This document shows positions 11,332 to 23,429 of a stretch of DNA of 64,000 nt, piece after piece. Source of the stretch: Capronia americana (lineage: Eukaryota; Ascomycota; Eurotiomycetes; Chaetothyriales; Herpotrichiellaceae). The stretch's first letter is position 1. Each line of letters starts with the position of its first letter. The translations under genes and the position numbers were made by a program. The DNA lies in the NCBI GenBank assembly GCA_016110215.1, contig JADWQD010000005.1, positions 1,302,001-1,366,000 of the forward strand. The letters are read 5' to 3'. A model generated the notes under the pieces. The model ran no database searches. It was not told the origin of the DNA and was given only the letters and a program-made list of their open reading frames with translations.

Positions 11332-11928
11332 CTAGTGCGACACATGAACCATGCTCGGTCTTCGCTCATATGAGTATGAGGATGTCGGGTAGCTGTACTC
11401 GGAGGCGTAGTTGAACTGATAGTAGCCGTAATGCTGATCCTGGAGATCCTTGAGGAGTTCTTCCTCGAGGTCCTCCTCCTGGTCGAGCAGGTCTTCAACC
11501 GCCGATGCACATCTGTCATGAGCCATTCGGAGGCCCTCTTCGGCGTCGGTTCCTGCAACTGCACAGATGCTCAGGATCGACTGCAGCTGCGATCGCTGGG
11601 TCTGGAAATGGGCTTCGATCCTCTTGGACGCCTTGATGATTGAGCTGTAAGGCGTGGGGGATTGCGAGATAGGTGACGCTGAGACTGGGCTGGATGCTGC
11701 GGAGGAGATGGGCGAGTTGGTAGGCGTGCCCGTCGAGAGGTTGTAGCGAGCAGAGAGGGGTGAGTGAGAGGCAACCAGAGCCGCAAGTTTCCAGATGTCG
11801 CAGTAGATGCATGCCCTCGAGCATGCCGATGAGATGATCTTCTGCGTTGCGGAGGCTTGTTGCGGTGTGGTAAAGACGGGCTTCAGTCCCCTGAAGAGAG
11901 CTGGCTTTGCCCGGCAAGTCGAAGGCAT
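11332..11928 (-). CDS. Hypothetical protein, Ser/Pro-rich with acidic helix
   Basis: I do not recognise this 198-aa protein. The ATG at 11928 has an excellent eukaryotic context (CCACCATGCC), and the frame is the longest in an otherwise gene-poor 8 kb. The N-terminal third contains four Cys (ACSRACIYCDIW), the middle is Ser/Pro-rich (about residues 65-95), and residues 100-165 look helical and end in a strongly acidic stretch (DLLDQEEDLEEELLKDLQDQ) that could form a coiled coil. The last 30 residues are rich in Tyr and Ser. No signal peptide or membrane segment is evident. An overlapping frame on the same strand (11516-11917) is shorter and less protein-like. Confidence 0.5.
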   Translation of the reverse strand: MPSTCRAKPALFRGLKPVFTTPQQASATQKIISSACSRACIYCDIWKLAALVASHSPLSARYNLSTGTPTNSPISSAASSPVSASPISQSPTPYSSIIKASKRIEAHFQTQRSQLQSILSICAVAGTDAEEGLRMAHDRCASAVEDLLDQEEDLEEELLKDLQDQHYGYYQFNYASEYSYPTSSYSYERRPSMVHVSH

Positions 11929-14900
11929 GGTGGATGGGTGGAAGACAATGGGATTGTCCGAGCTGTGGTGGGTTGAGTGTGGTTGATATATTATTGTAGC
12001 AGGTATCGAGGGGTTGGAATTCGAGGAGATTTGACGTATTAATTGGATCTCGTGTACCGAAGCACGGACACTCTTGTCGGTTGACTTGGGTGATTATCGA
12101 TCTGGACGTTGGCGAGGGCGGGAAGATGAAGATATATCAAATCTCACACGGACACCGTGAACAACGACCTAGTTTAGTGTTTTGGATCGATTCGGATCAT
12201 GTGTGTAAGCAGGTGCCTCCAGGTCCTCGCTCACCGTTGCTGCTATGAAACCCTGTCACAGCCGGTGGACCCCCTAACAAGGGAGGGCGAGCACCAGGTG
12301 GCAGGGTCAGGCGAATGAACAGCCATCCGTGCGGTGCCTACCACGTGGAATCCCAAGGGCGGGTGAAGTGTTGCTCGGTCAAGGATGGTGGCAGGAGACA
12401 GCGCTGCGTACTTTTGCTCAGTGAAGCCGCCTTTTGGCCCTTTGGCAAGCGACCATGGGGGGGTGACATTCGGAAAGCTCCAACCAGTGACCACCAAGGT
12501 TTATTGCCTGTGCACGCCCTGCCGGTGTCGGTCAGCCGAATCATTGGCCCCAGCGCCCGAAACCTTTGCGACCGATGACTTGCAGGCAGGACAGGAACGA
12601 GAGCAACTCCGCAACACAGCAGGAAGGCAGAGTTGGGCAAGCGGTGTGCTCGCTTGTGGCTGATTTGCCTGGTTAGTCACCGGCTCTAATTGCTCACCAC
12701 TGCTTGAAAGGTCCGGCTCATTAATCGGCGCCAATTCATTCTCCCAAGAATGCGTCACAGTCACTCATGTCTCTCAAATTCCGCTCAACACAGAGACAGT
12801 CATTGTTATGATTTCCGCAATGCATGCATGAATCACCTGGAATCACCTGAAATCAGCAGAGGAAAATGTCGCAGTCGACGCAGTCCAGGGCCAAGCACAG
12901 CTTTCCTCGTGTTCCCGTGTCTCAAGAATTGCTCTTGTCCAGGTGAACGCTCGGTCGCCTCAGCCCTAGAAGCTAGACAGCCCTACTCGTGTCCGCCTGC
13001 CCTGTACGAGTAGCTGCTCTGCAACGATAGACTCTTTCCCCAGAATCGCTCGTGTTCGCTTGTTGCAACCCTGCTGCTTTTATTCAGCTTCGCAGGTGGG
13101 TACCGTATTGGTGCCTCGCGTGCCTGTCTCAACTATTCATTTGTGACTTCTTGGGACCTCCGCGGGCTTCCTGTGACTCTCAAGCGCTGGCTGGCTCATG
13201 GCTAAATGTCGGATCCCCATGCTCCTGAATGTATGCTCTGCGACACCGTTGCGGGTACGGTCTCTGCTGTTGTCAGCCCTATTCCACCGCCCACTCACAA
13301 TGTCGAAACATGTTTCCGCGTCGATCGGAAAACACCATTCATTGATTTCTGTCCATTGCTCGGCTTGGCATGACTGCAACCTAAGACCAGTGACTCAACA
13401 GCTGAGTCCATACGACCTCATCGACGCTTTCAAGTCACTATCCCGAAACTAGAGCAGCAATACCGCGTCGTATCCTGTTTTTTCCCTCTCCTTTCAACTG
13501 GCACCGAGGCTTGGCGTACAAACTTGTGCACCACGCTTATCCAACACCATATCGTAGGCCCTATTGCTTGTTGTGTTCATCGTTGTGGTAGAATATCCGT
13601 CGTATACCACCAATCTATTAGCCAACGCGTTTTCGAGGCGGTCAGGCAATCACAAAACTGAGAGCCGAGCGCGTATGGGCTATGCGCAGGTCACGCTCGT
13701 ATCGCCATCCCCAGCGAAGCAGAAGGCCATGCTGTGTTATGGACTGCAGCTTGGATCTCAATAAGTTCCAACACAATCTTGAAATCCGCATTGTTCGGAA
13801 CAGATGACTCAATGCAAGGTATTGACTCCCACCATCTCCAACGTGAAAGACAGCATTCTTCACTGTCCGTCATGAACGAGGAAGGGGACGTCAGAGCCTT
13901 TGACTCAGACACATCGGCCAGGCATGAGATAACTCTACCATCGACATGACTTTCTTGTCATGTCTGGCTCGCCCCAACCAACCACTGTGACATCGCACTT
14001 GTTCAACAGTCACATTGCACCTGCCGCCAGAATAATCACCGTTGCAATTACTCGCTTTTGGATCGAGTATCGCCTGGATCCCGGTCTGTCAAGCGCATCA
14101 TTCCCCGAGGTATGTATTACGGATCGTCAACCCCCAGGCAGATCAACGCGATATGAGTCCCCGACGTTACCTTGCGACGAGACGTATGAGAGCCGCCCCC
14201 AAGAAGTGTCACTCAAAAGCAAGGAGCCAGGTTCCGACGGGCAACGATGAGCGGTGTGCCTGACACCAAAACAGTGGAAGTAGTTCCCGCTGTCACTCAC
14301 TGGCTGACCGATTGACAGTCAGCCTGGCAGCCTGCCGTCCCTCATCCTCGTACCGTATGTCCTGTGTTGTGTAAGTTGAATGTTTAACGCCTCGACACCT
14401 GCCTGCCCTGCAAGGAACGGCGCCAACGACCCATCCCCAACATTACACAGCACAGTCCAAAGTACTCGTCCTCAGACCACATGAGCGTGAACACAGACAT
14501 GGACATGGTCACGAACGCGATCGGGGGCTCCGTTCCTGGTACAGTACCATAGTTTCTGATTGTTTGGCTCACCGCCCCCCGGCTCCATGTTGGACCGTCC
14601 CCACCGACTGCTGCAGCGGCTGCGGCTCTGCAACCTTCGAGGACCCTGACAAATGCAATGCTGCATTGATTTGTCTCAACCCTGCCATCGGGGACGCAGA
14701 CGAGATTGCAATTGTCTGCAGTGTTCCCCGAGGTCCCAACAATAGGGCGGGCAGAGGCACAGGCACAGGCACAGACACGACAATCACACGCCGGGAGAGC
14801 AACCAAGGAAAGAAGAAAAAGAAGAAGAAATTAATCAAAAAATCAGGTACGGTGGTTCCACGGCATGCGTGCTCTACTAATACTGTAGCTAAATGCAGGT

Positions 14901-15626
14901 ACGGGCCGGAGGATATTATTGTGTGCGAGTGTGAGTTGAGCCAGCTGCAACATCAAAAACACCCTACATCACTGAAGGGAGTCGTGTCTGGTCGAGTCAA
15001 GCCGGACTGGGTTGTGCTCTGTGCAAATCCGCCGCAGTTCTTCACCGATTCGTCTTTCAAAGGACAAGTCCAGCAAGCCAGGCAGATCCTTCTTCAAGAC
15101 CCAGCAAAGTTATCTAGCGCCTCGAAGCAACGCTATCACACGCACGACCCTCCTGTCACGTAAGAGGTAACTTGAAGCTGGGGATTGTCGCTAGATAGTG
15201 TGAGAGGAGAGACATCTGTAATCTGTGATACCTTTTGCCAGCCGAGTCAGTTGGGAACGATTCCGATGGAAACCACTCCTTGGACCAAGCGTCAAAGAAA
15301 CTGCACTCGCGTTGACATTATGCATGGGAATTTCATACTGATTGGAGAGCTTCATCTGTGCTATTTAGACGACACAAACCAGCTTTCTCGCCTTCCATGA
15401 ACCGTGAGCTGGTTTGCCGCGCATATGTGACTTTTAATGCTGGTCCTCTGTCAACCCTCAGCGTGCGAAGTACACTGATTCCGAAGGCTTGCTCGGTATT
15501 TATGTTGTTCACAACGTATGCTGTCGCGCCACCATCACACTCACTCCAGTATTGCTGCCGTGATTCTCTACTGCCGGTAGACGCTCACATCGCAACAGCG
15601 ATCCTCTCGGAAGTGTGCAGTCAAAC
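11929..15626. other. Gene-poor region
   Basis: About 3.7 kb with no gene I can support. It includes a GGCACA hexamer repeat at 14756-14779 and an A/G-rich tract near 14805-14845. A 199-codon frame across these tracts owes part of its length to low-complexity sequence. Confidence 0.45.
14756..14779. repeat. GGCACA hexamer tandem repeat
   Basis: Three GGCACA copies plus a variant fourth in tandem, non-coding. Confidence 0.75.
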
Positions 15627-18058
15627 CTAATACCTGGGCGGGGGCGGCGCACCATACCCACCTTGTTGAGGGGGATATCCACCTTGGCCTGGTGGTCCAC
15701 CCTGGGGTGGTCGTCCATAGCCGCCCTGAGGAGGCTGTCCATATCCACCCGGCTGCTGACCATAGCCCTGTTGACCTGGATAGCCTCCTTGTCCCGGTGG
15801 TGGACCACCATAACCGCCTGGTGGGCCACCGTATCCACCGCCTGGAGGACCTCCATAACCTCCCTGTCCTGGCGGACCGCCGTACCCGCCTTGCTGTGGT
15901 GGTCTTGAGCCGGCCTTCTCGTCTTTGGTGTCGTAGCTCGAGTCGATACTACCGAGAAGGAGCTTGATGAGCCAGAGTTCAGGGGAGAGCTGGACGGGTG
16001 GATTGGCGCGAGACATTTCGTCGGCTTCGACTTCGTAGTCTGGCGAAGGGGGTTAGTGCAAGGCAATGGCAGCTTGAGATAGTGACTTACTTGATGTGCA
16101 ATCAATGATATCACCAATCATAGGTTCCTCGTCGAGCTTGCTCAAGAACTCTCTTGCCTTCAGATCATTGCCAACCTGGGCGAACTGGAATGCCAGAGCT
16201 CCTTTGCCGTAACGAGGGTTCCTAGCCAATTCGCTGGAGGCTGCGGAGATGATCTTGGCCACATCAGAGGAGCTTTCGCCAGTTGGTTGACCATCTGTGA
16301 TGGTGATAACCAAGACAGGCTTGCGCAAAGTCCCACGGCGTGCGTTCTCGAGAACAAGGGGACCGAGAATCTTGTTTTGCAGCTCGCGACCCATCGGCGT
16401 CAGACCAGAGAAGCGAGTGCGGCTGATCATCTCAGTGACCTGCTGTTCACTACGGATGTTGTTACCTTGGTCCGGAGAATTCATGAAGCGGACTTGAATG
16501 CCATCTTCGTCGAAAAGGCTGGTAGCGAATGCGACGCGGGACAATATCAACTTCAAATCGTCGATGCGCTCTCCATTTTCCTCGAACTGCATGGATCCGC
16601 TATCATCGATGTACAGGATCACATCATAAAGCGCCAACTTGACAATATCAGAGGCGATTTCCGGGGAGATGCGCCATGTTGCGGCCAGCTGGGCGACCTG
16701 TTGCGCGCCGCGATTGGCGATCTGGTCGAGGATGGGACTTCCTGGAGGGTAGAAGTTTTGCAGTCCTTTCTCTTGAATGGTGGCTTGCAAGAGCTGTTTG
16801 TAGCCGGCGGCATTACCGACTGGGGCTGCAGGAGCTCCTCCTGGAGGACCACCGCCGTACTGCTGCTGAGGAGGGGGAGCGCCGCCGTATTGTTGTGGAG
16901 GAGGGCCTCCTTGAGGGCCGCCTGGATAGGGAGGTTGCTGACCCTAGAATGAATGTATGTTAGTATTAAGTCCACATACAGTATGAGTGCATCAGTGTAG
17001 GAAGTTTGCGAGGTGTGTTGCGACGAACATATCCATATCCGCTACTGGGTGGCTGTTGCTGATATTGCTGTTGGCCGTATTGACCTTGCTGCGGCTGGTA
17101 TTGCGACTGGTAGGACTGATATGCTGGCTGCGGTGACTGATATCCTCCTCCTTGCGGTGGGATACCTAATTGCTGGCCGTATGGCTGTTGTTGTTGTTGC
17201 TGCGGAGATTGCCACTGTGGTTGCTGGTATGGTTGTGGTGAGGCGCTCGGTCTAGGTGGGACAGGAGGCTGGTTATAAGGTGACCCAGGTGGTTGAGGTG
17301 GCTGCTGCTGGGCATACTGCGGCTGCGCGGGGTATGGTGCCTGGGGCGCTGGAGCGCCAGGGAATCCGGGCGCACCAGGCTGGCTCGCTTGCGCTATGCG
17401 GGAAAATTTGCTCATATCTGGGTAAAGTATATTCGTGTCGTCGATGACCAGAAATCTGAGATCGGTCCCAGAAAAATGGAGGAAGAGGTGAGGTCGTTTG
17501 CAGGTTTGCGTGTCAGGTGTTGGCGAAGGCGGGATGACGCAACACAAGGGAAGTGCGGTGCAGAAAGGCAAAGAAGCAGAAGTAGTCACGCCCACGCACT
17601 TGATGCGCGAGATGGCGGGAAGATGCGTACCGGTTGACCTGGTCTGGGAGCACCTGGAGCAGAAGCAGGAGGACCACCTGGATATGCTTGATACTGTTGC
17701 TGGCCGGGCTAAATAGTAGTCGCAGACTCGGTCAGTAATTTGGCATTCCCTTTGGCTTCTTCAGCCACAGATTACAGACAGAGGGGCTATGTGGCATGTG
17801 CAATGTTGACTTACGTATCCACCACCAGGCGGCGCACCAGGAGCTGGAGGGCCACCTGGGTAGGCAGCGTTAGCTGCGGCAAGTTTGGAAGCAAGCTATA
17901 CGCGTCATCAGTCAGTAAACCTGTAGCCTTGACATAACCGTGTGGGTGGATTGGGGTGATTTTGGCACAAGGAGGCATCTTCTCATTGCTCGTTGACCTT
18001 GTGCGGGGAGATCGAGGGGTATTTGAGAGCAGATTGAACAGACAATACTTACACCCAT
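15627..18058 (-). CDS. von Willebrand A-domain protein with P/Q/G-rich tails
   Basis: A cytosolic vWA protein with intact metal-binding (MIDAS) residues; the role is not known to me. I model six exons: 18058-18053 (ATGGGT), 17895-17815, 17708-17631, 17379-17029, 16943-16091 and 16039-15627, all in frame, giving 593 aa. The N-terminal 200 residues are Pro/Gln/Gly-rich low complexity. The vWA domain (about residues 275-470) shows DDSGSM, the Thr loop SGLTPMG and the Asp loop ITDGQPTGE. A linker PELWLIKLLLG follows, then a tail of GGYGGPPG-type repeats ending APPPPRY. The 85-nt intron 4 has a weak donor (GTTCGT) but a perfect TACTAAC branch. An alternative first exon could start at 17415 (MSKFSRIAQASQ) and read straight into exon 4, giving a 550-aa form. 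Intron 3 is the least certain. Confidence 0.8.
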
Positions 18059-19786
18059 TGTTGAGAAGTGCCTTCAGTCTTGATGAAGAAGGTGTCGAAG
18101 GAGAAAAAGAGTAACTAGAGGTTGAGAAGATGTTCGAGGAGTGACAGGAGCAGGGCCTTTTAAAGAGATGATGAAAGCTGAGCGCCAAAGAGATGGCGGC
18201 GTGAAACAGTTCGTGGTCACTTTTGGCCTGTAGAAGTGAAGGCTTTAGCTCCCCCAAGCAAACAACCCTTGGAGGCCCAAATGGCGAACAAGGGGCTTCA
18301 CAGGCACGACGACGCTTGTTCCGCAGGGCTGTGCAGGCTGTGCAGTTTGAACTAACCACTGTTCGAGTCGGCTTGCAGGTGGAGTGAGGGGTTCCTGAAG
18401 TGGCATGCACGGTGCAGAGCCGAAACAGTTTTGACCGCACTCGTACTTCTTGTCACTGGTGTAAGTGTGCACGTTCCGGGTTAATCCGAGAAGCAAGATC
18501 TATCAACACGAAGATCCGCAGAAGTGAAGCGGACAGTCTCTCTCGGGAAGTGTTGCCGTACACCTTGAACAACGAAAGTGACGGTTGCTGGAGCTCGAGT
18601 GCTACGTCATACCTCGATCCAAGCACCCCGCTGTGGAATTATGTGGCGTTAAGCGAATCTCCCGCTGGCTTCTAGGAAGCACAGCCTCATTCAAGCCACA
18701 GTATTCCAGCTGTCTCACATATGGCCGATCATCAAATGATCCTCACAGAATGCTCTGATTGATGAAGCCTTATTGCGCAAAGGGCCTGTATTGCGTTTGC
18801 CTAGGAGTACCATTTACAACAGCTTTTGGTCATCCCTAATGGGAGATCATTGACAACAAATGGAGCTCGTTGATTTGTCTAGATCGCTTGACCTTCCCCG
18901 TGTAACTGACCTGTCCTTGGCGATATCTCGCTGGCGGCTCGTGACATGTCGATGACCCGACTTTTCGCATCCCTACCTCTTTGTTGCGATCAAGATATTG
19001 TTATTAGCACCACTAGGCGAATTGCGCAGCACATTAATTTCCCCCTTTGCTCCATTACGAGAGCCAAGTCCCCTCCTCCCGCCATTTTTATTAATACATA
19101 TCGCAGACGACCGTTCCCCAGATAAGGCTCTCCCTCGCCCGTTCTGCTAGCCAGACACAAAATGCCGACGTTCACCTCATCTCAAAGAGCTTCTATATCG
19201 CAATTTGTCAGCTTCACTCAAACAAAGGAGAGTATAGCGGCCAGAGTGGGTAGATTTCAGAACGGTGCGTGGACTGTTCACTGAGATAGATACACAGTTT
19301 CTCAAAAACCATGACTGGAATGTAGAGAGGGCACTGGATTCGTAAGTTTTGCACCTTCTCTTTTCCTTGTCCTTGAGTCGTCGTTTCTATCCATGTGAGG
19401 TAGCTCTGGGTGGATTGAACGTTTGCGTGCCTTGATGGTTCGTCTGCGGCGGATGGCAGGGTGCGCTTGAGCCGCCACAGAACGAAGTGAAGAAGACTTG
19501 GGACAGAGAGCGTTTTCGCTGCCATTGAGGCATTGAGGCACTCAATCTGTCCTCACTGCCTGCAACGGACAATCTTTACATTCCGTCGCGCCTGCCTGCA
19601 TGTCTTTTGCCTCACTTGAACCTTAAAGACTCGGTCGGGCTTTACGGGTGTCGGTTGACTTATTTCCCAACGCCTGTTCCTTCTTCGTCTGCACTCCTGC
19701 CAACTCAAACATCCGCTTCCAGTCACCCATCAATCATATTGCTGCTATTTCTCCTCTGCGCTCTCTGCATTTGGCGCCTATACGCC
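18059..19786. other. Divergent intergenic region
   Basis: About 1.7 kb between the vWA gene (-) and DCN1 (+). Several overlapping short frames occur on both strands near 19.2-19.6 kb, none recognisable. No repeats or RNA genes seen. Confidence 0.4.
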
Positions 19787-20772
19787 ATGCCGAAACGCAA
19801 ATCCACCACACCAACCCCATCACCAGCCTCAGGCAAGAAGGCCAAAGTGAATGAGACGGTGGCTCCAAGTACCAATATGAAAGGCTCGTCAGCAAAATTG
19901 ACAGTCAGAGGAAAGTCAAGCAAAAACGGCGGCAAGACAGGAGATCGTCACAGGCATGCAGGATCGTGCGCTGATTGTTCTTGTTTCAGAGTGACTAACA
20001 CAACAATCTTGTTGTAGGTTTTATCAGACCGGATCTGGCACGACACCTGTCCCGCCACTTCAGCAGAACCTCAACAAGCTCTTCGACCAATACCGCGGTA
20101 GGACATCCACCATTTTGGGAGGCGCAGTGGCTGACTATGCTAGACAACCCTAAAGCTGCACCAGATAAGATTGGAATAGAAGGGGCGCAGAAATACCTCA
20201 CAGACCTCAATGTTGAGCTGGATGAAGTTGCTCACCTGGCTATCTGTGACCTCCTGCAATGTCCTTCCATTGGCGAGTTTGACCGCGAACCCTTCGTATC
20301 TGGCTGGCGAAGCGTTTCTACGGGTGACAAACCATATGACAGCGTGACAAGACAGGCACAATACATCGACTTGATTCGGAAGAGACTGTCAACCGATACG
20401 AACTACTTCAAGCAAGTTTACCGTAATGCATTCAAGCTCGCAAAACCAGAAGGGCAACGCAGTGTACCAATGGACTCGGCGATCGATTTCTGGAACATGT
20501 TCTTCCGACAAGGCAAAGGAGGCATCGAATGGAATACAACGTCGACCAAGTGGTTGGATCTGTGGTGTGAATTCTACGAGTCTCACAGCAAAAGACCGGT
20601 CAATAAGGATTTGTGGAACATGGTTGGTGAGTTGGTCCTGAGGACAAAACAACCCGGTGGTGAGTCTTTCGACTGGTGGACAGAGGATGGCGCCTGGCCC
20701 ATGGCTATCGACGAATACGTGGGTTTCATGAAGAAGAGAAACGGTGACGGCGACTCTATGGATACAAGCTAG
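19787..20772 (+). CDS. DCN1: Defective in cullin neddylation protein 1 (Dcn1-like)
   Basis: Dcn1 is a scaffold E3 that helps Ubc12 attach Nedd8/Rub1 to cullins, activating cullin-RING ligases. Three exons (19787-19965, 20018-20097, 20144-20772) with 52- and 46-nt introns give 295 aa. The PONY domain fills residues about 70-285: LFDQYRDN, KIGIEGAQKYL, ICDLLQCPSIGEF.REPFVSGW, YFKQVYRNAFKLAKPEGQR, GGIEWNT, KRPVNKDLWN and WWTEDGAWPMAIDEY. The last two contain the acidic D-A-D patch residues that bind the cullin WHB domain. Instead of the N-terminal UBA domain of yeast Dcn1, there is a basic stretch (MPKRK..., SGKKAK) that could act as a nuclear signal, as in animal DCNL4/5. It stands directly upstream of an array of F-box-like genes. 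Confidence 0.93.
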
Positions 20773-21497
20773 TGACCCGACATCTCTGTCCGAGTCGGAG
20801 GTGTTTCCTGGAGGGCACGGTTCTTACCCATGGTCGGATTCTAGCAGGCTGCCGAAGTTAAGGTCCGGCTCTGGTCCAGGAAGGGGCATTATTGAACTGG
20901 ACATGATCAGTAACCAAACTTGACCGTATTCAATAAGCGAGAAGGCATGAACATATTCAAACATTCGGCGCGGTATTGTACTTGGCAGCAGCATGGCGCT
21001 TGAGGTCACGTGGGATCTTCCCGGGACTGCTTAGTCAGGCGATTAATGGCATCTCAGATCCCCGGTTCTTCACCAGCCAGAGCGTGACACTCGAGTTGGG
21101 CAACCATATTCTCTCCATCACTATTCTCCATGGTCTATGTATGCTGATTTCCATAGTCATCTTCTTTCGAGTCTTCCAGTCCCTAGAATTCTCTTCCATC
21201 ATTTCACTGCCCCTGCCTTCTTTCCGTATCTTTCACTTCCACTGCCTCGCCCGCAGATGATGATCCCCGCGCTGTCCGACCTCGAACGATCCACTTGTCT
21301 TGCTAGCCAGGCCGATCAAGCAGCCGATCAAGCTCAAGATCTCTGACCTACGAGTACGTCCACTGTGTCATCACCGCTCGGGAGGCTCTGCCAGCCCTCA
21401 TAGCACCCAAGATTCCAGATCGGCAACCCATCCGGAAACGAATTCCACCGACTCCTGCACGGCTTTGTCCTCGGGACGCATGCGCGATGCATAGAAG
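20773..21497. other. Intergenic region
   Basis: About 725 bp between DCN1 and the first F-box-like gene. A CT-rich stretch near 21.1-21.25 kb is compatible with a fungal core promoter. No gene seen. Confidence 0.4.
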
Positions 21498-23429
21498 ATG
21501 CCTTTGCTGTCGAGGGAGGTCTTGACCCTCCGCCTTATATTCGAATGTGATGAATATGGAGAGGAAAGCAGTGCCGCATCCGAACAGTCACAAGACCCGT
21601 CACCCCTCCTCCGTCTACCTGTAGAGCTCCGCCTCGAGATCCTCCGCCACCTATTATGCCTGGACTGCAATCGTACGGCTCACACTCGCCGCCCGCCACA
21701 AAGCAGCATCTCCGAGCTGCTATATCTGAACCCGCGACGCATTCTCGAGGCTGCGCCGTTTAAGCACAAGGGAAACCAAGAGATCAACGGAAGTCCTCCC
21801 ATCATAAAGAGCTGCCAGCTACACCCGGCCATTCTTAAGACATGCAAGCAGCTTTACTGGGAAGGACGGACAGTGCTGTACTCAGACAACAAAGTCCTCG
21901 CTATCCAATCGGGCATCAAAGGTCTAGGTGCGAAATTGAAGAACTATGGCGTCCCAGTCCTGGGGCCATTTCCCTCAACAAGACTGATATGCAGGCCTCG
22001 CGATGAGTCTCAGCCATCTCACTTCAGGTTCAACCCCTTAATGCTGTTCACCGGGTTGAATACCAAGCCAGATGCCCCATTTTACATCACCAGTCATATG
22101 GACGCCGCAGATTTTATGCATGCCCTATGGATTATGGTCAAATCTCCCTTTGCACGAGGAATGGGGCTCAACTTGACACTATCGACAGAACTTCATCCTC
22201 GCCACCTAGGTCGGACCGATAGCTTTGTCAAGCTTGCTGTTTTGCCCTGGCTGCACCCGAATATCAACTCTATCAAGCTCCATTTTCCACGCCACGATAC
22301 AAACCAAGCACAAGCAGAACAGCAACGGCTTGGAGGACGAGAATTGCACGCTTCCGGAACGTTGTGTGATCGCAGCTCCATTCAGGATGAATTCGACAAA
22401 CACTTACTAGCAAGCCAAAAGGAGCCCAACTTGCACCTATACAGAGCCATCTGTGACTATCTCGAACGAATCTTGCTTCAAGGCGAGATTTGCGTTGATC
22501 AAGGAAACTTCATTTCAGGTGAACTATCGTTCGAACGAGTGTGCTACGAAGCTTGCAGCCTTGTCCGCACCAGAACCAGCGCACTCGTGGACGTTTCATC
22601 CAGGAGTAAAGATGGCATCAATCGTATTTGCAAGCTGATCGCCATCAGTGCGTTCAGGCTTTGCGAGCTGCGAAGCGGGTCTCTGGCTCAACTTATCTTG
22701 AAAAGACAACAGAAACAGCGAGCGAGGGAAAGGGAGAAGGAGAAAGCATCCACTGACCTCGAGGTATGTGACGGGTGCCGAAATGTGGACGCTTTCAAGG
22801 ACGAGGGCGGCGAGCATAGCGAAGATTCGGCATCAACCGTTGCCGACGACAATTCGTCGATCGCGTCAAGTTCTGATGTTCGAACGGGCGCTACTGAAGC
22901 CAGTCCCAAAGCTGTCCAAGAATTGCTACCAGGGCCAGCGCTCAAGTGTTCGCAAGTGGCACCGGCGAAACCAGGCCCACCCAAAAGCCCGATCCTCCCC
23001 AGAACCTCTCGACTAGAACCACCGTTGGCCCGAGATCTCGCTCTCACCAGCGGTCTTCTTGCGCTACGACTGCCATGTGCGTCACCAGTGCCGGAGTGGA
23101 ACATCCGCCTAGACACGATGCTTCTACGACTTTTTGCCTGGCGGAATGATTTTGCGAACGCAGTATGGTGCATCCGTCGCATTCACAACAACGGCACAGT
23201 CGTGATGAATGGGATCAAGCAGAAGAACAAGGCCGGGGATAAGAAATGGGAACCATTCAACGATTTGATGCAAGATTTGGCGCAGCAGCTTAGGCCTGGT
23301 GCCCCCAGAGATTGTTTCTTCGAAACAGCGGACAAGGTGGAGCAAGTGGTCATGTCGCTATGGGGAGAACGATTGATTCCCAAGAAAGGATTCAATGGTC
23401 TGATATGGACGTTCAGGTGGGCTGGGTAG
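21498..23429 (+). CDS. F-box-like protein, paralog 1 of a tandem array
   Basis: An intronless 643-aa protein with an F-box-like N-terminal segment LLRLPVELRLEILRHLL (about residues 37-53). It is followed after a variable loop by ILKTCKQLYWEGRTVLYSDN, the two-part arrangement common in fungal F-box-like (2EXR-type) proteins. The start is fixed by an in-frame stop two codons upstream. The middle (about residues 390-520) is a charged and Ser-rich linker with QRAREREKEK, probably disordered. The C-terminal 120 residues are again folded-looking and contain VPEWNIRLDTML, a motif resembling MPEWRCR in paralog 2 and LTEWKLR in paralog 4. By analogy it might be a substrate receptor binding Skp1, but no binding is shown by sequence alone. 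Confidence 0.8.
   Translation: MPLLSREVLTLRLIFECDEYGEESSAASEQSQDPSPLLRLPVELRLEILRHLLCLDCNRTAHTRRPPQSSISELLYLNPRRILEAAPFKHKGNQEINGSPPIIKSCQLHPAILKTCKQLYWEGRTVLYSDNKVLAIQSGIKGLGAKLKNYGVPVLGPFPSTRLICRPRDESQPSHFRFNPLMLFTGLNTKPDAPFYITSHMDAADFMHALWIMVKSPFARGMGLNLTLSTELHPRHLGRTDSFVKLAVLPWLHPNINSIKLHFPRHDTNQAQAEQQRLGGRELHASGTLCDRSSIQDEFDKHLLASQKEPNLHLYRAICDYLERILLQGEICVDQGNFISGELSFERVCYEACSLVRTRTSALVDVSSRSKDGINRICKLIAISAFRLCELRSGSLAQLILKRQQKQRAREREKEKASTDLEVCDGCRNVDAFKDEGGEHSEDSASTVADDNSSIASSSDVRTGATEASPKAVQELLPGPALKCSQVAPAKPGPPKSPILPRTSRLEPPLARDLALTSGLLALRLPCASPVPEWNIRLDTMLLRLFAWRNDFANAVWCIRRIHNNGTVVMNGIKQKNKAGDKKWEPFNDLMQDLAQQLRPGAPRDCFFETADKVEQVVMSLWGERLIPKKGFNGLIWTFRWAG

Noticed and set aside
14564..15163. 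199-codon open frame
   Set aside because: Part of its length comes from a GGCACA repeat and an A/G-rich tract, it overlaps frames on the other strand, and no motif is recognisable.
15627..15905. Dense short repeats that could suggest a CRISPR-like array
   Set aside because: They are codons for GGYGGPPG-type protein repeats in the last exon of the vWA gene, with no regular spacers.
18400..19572. Several short frames on both strands
   Set aside because: They overlap each other, lack plausible splice joins and match no family; treated as intergenic.
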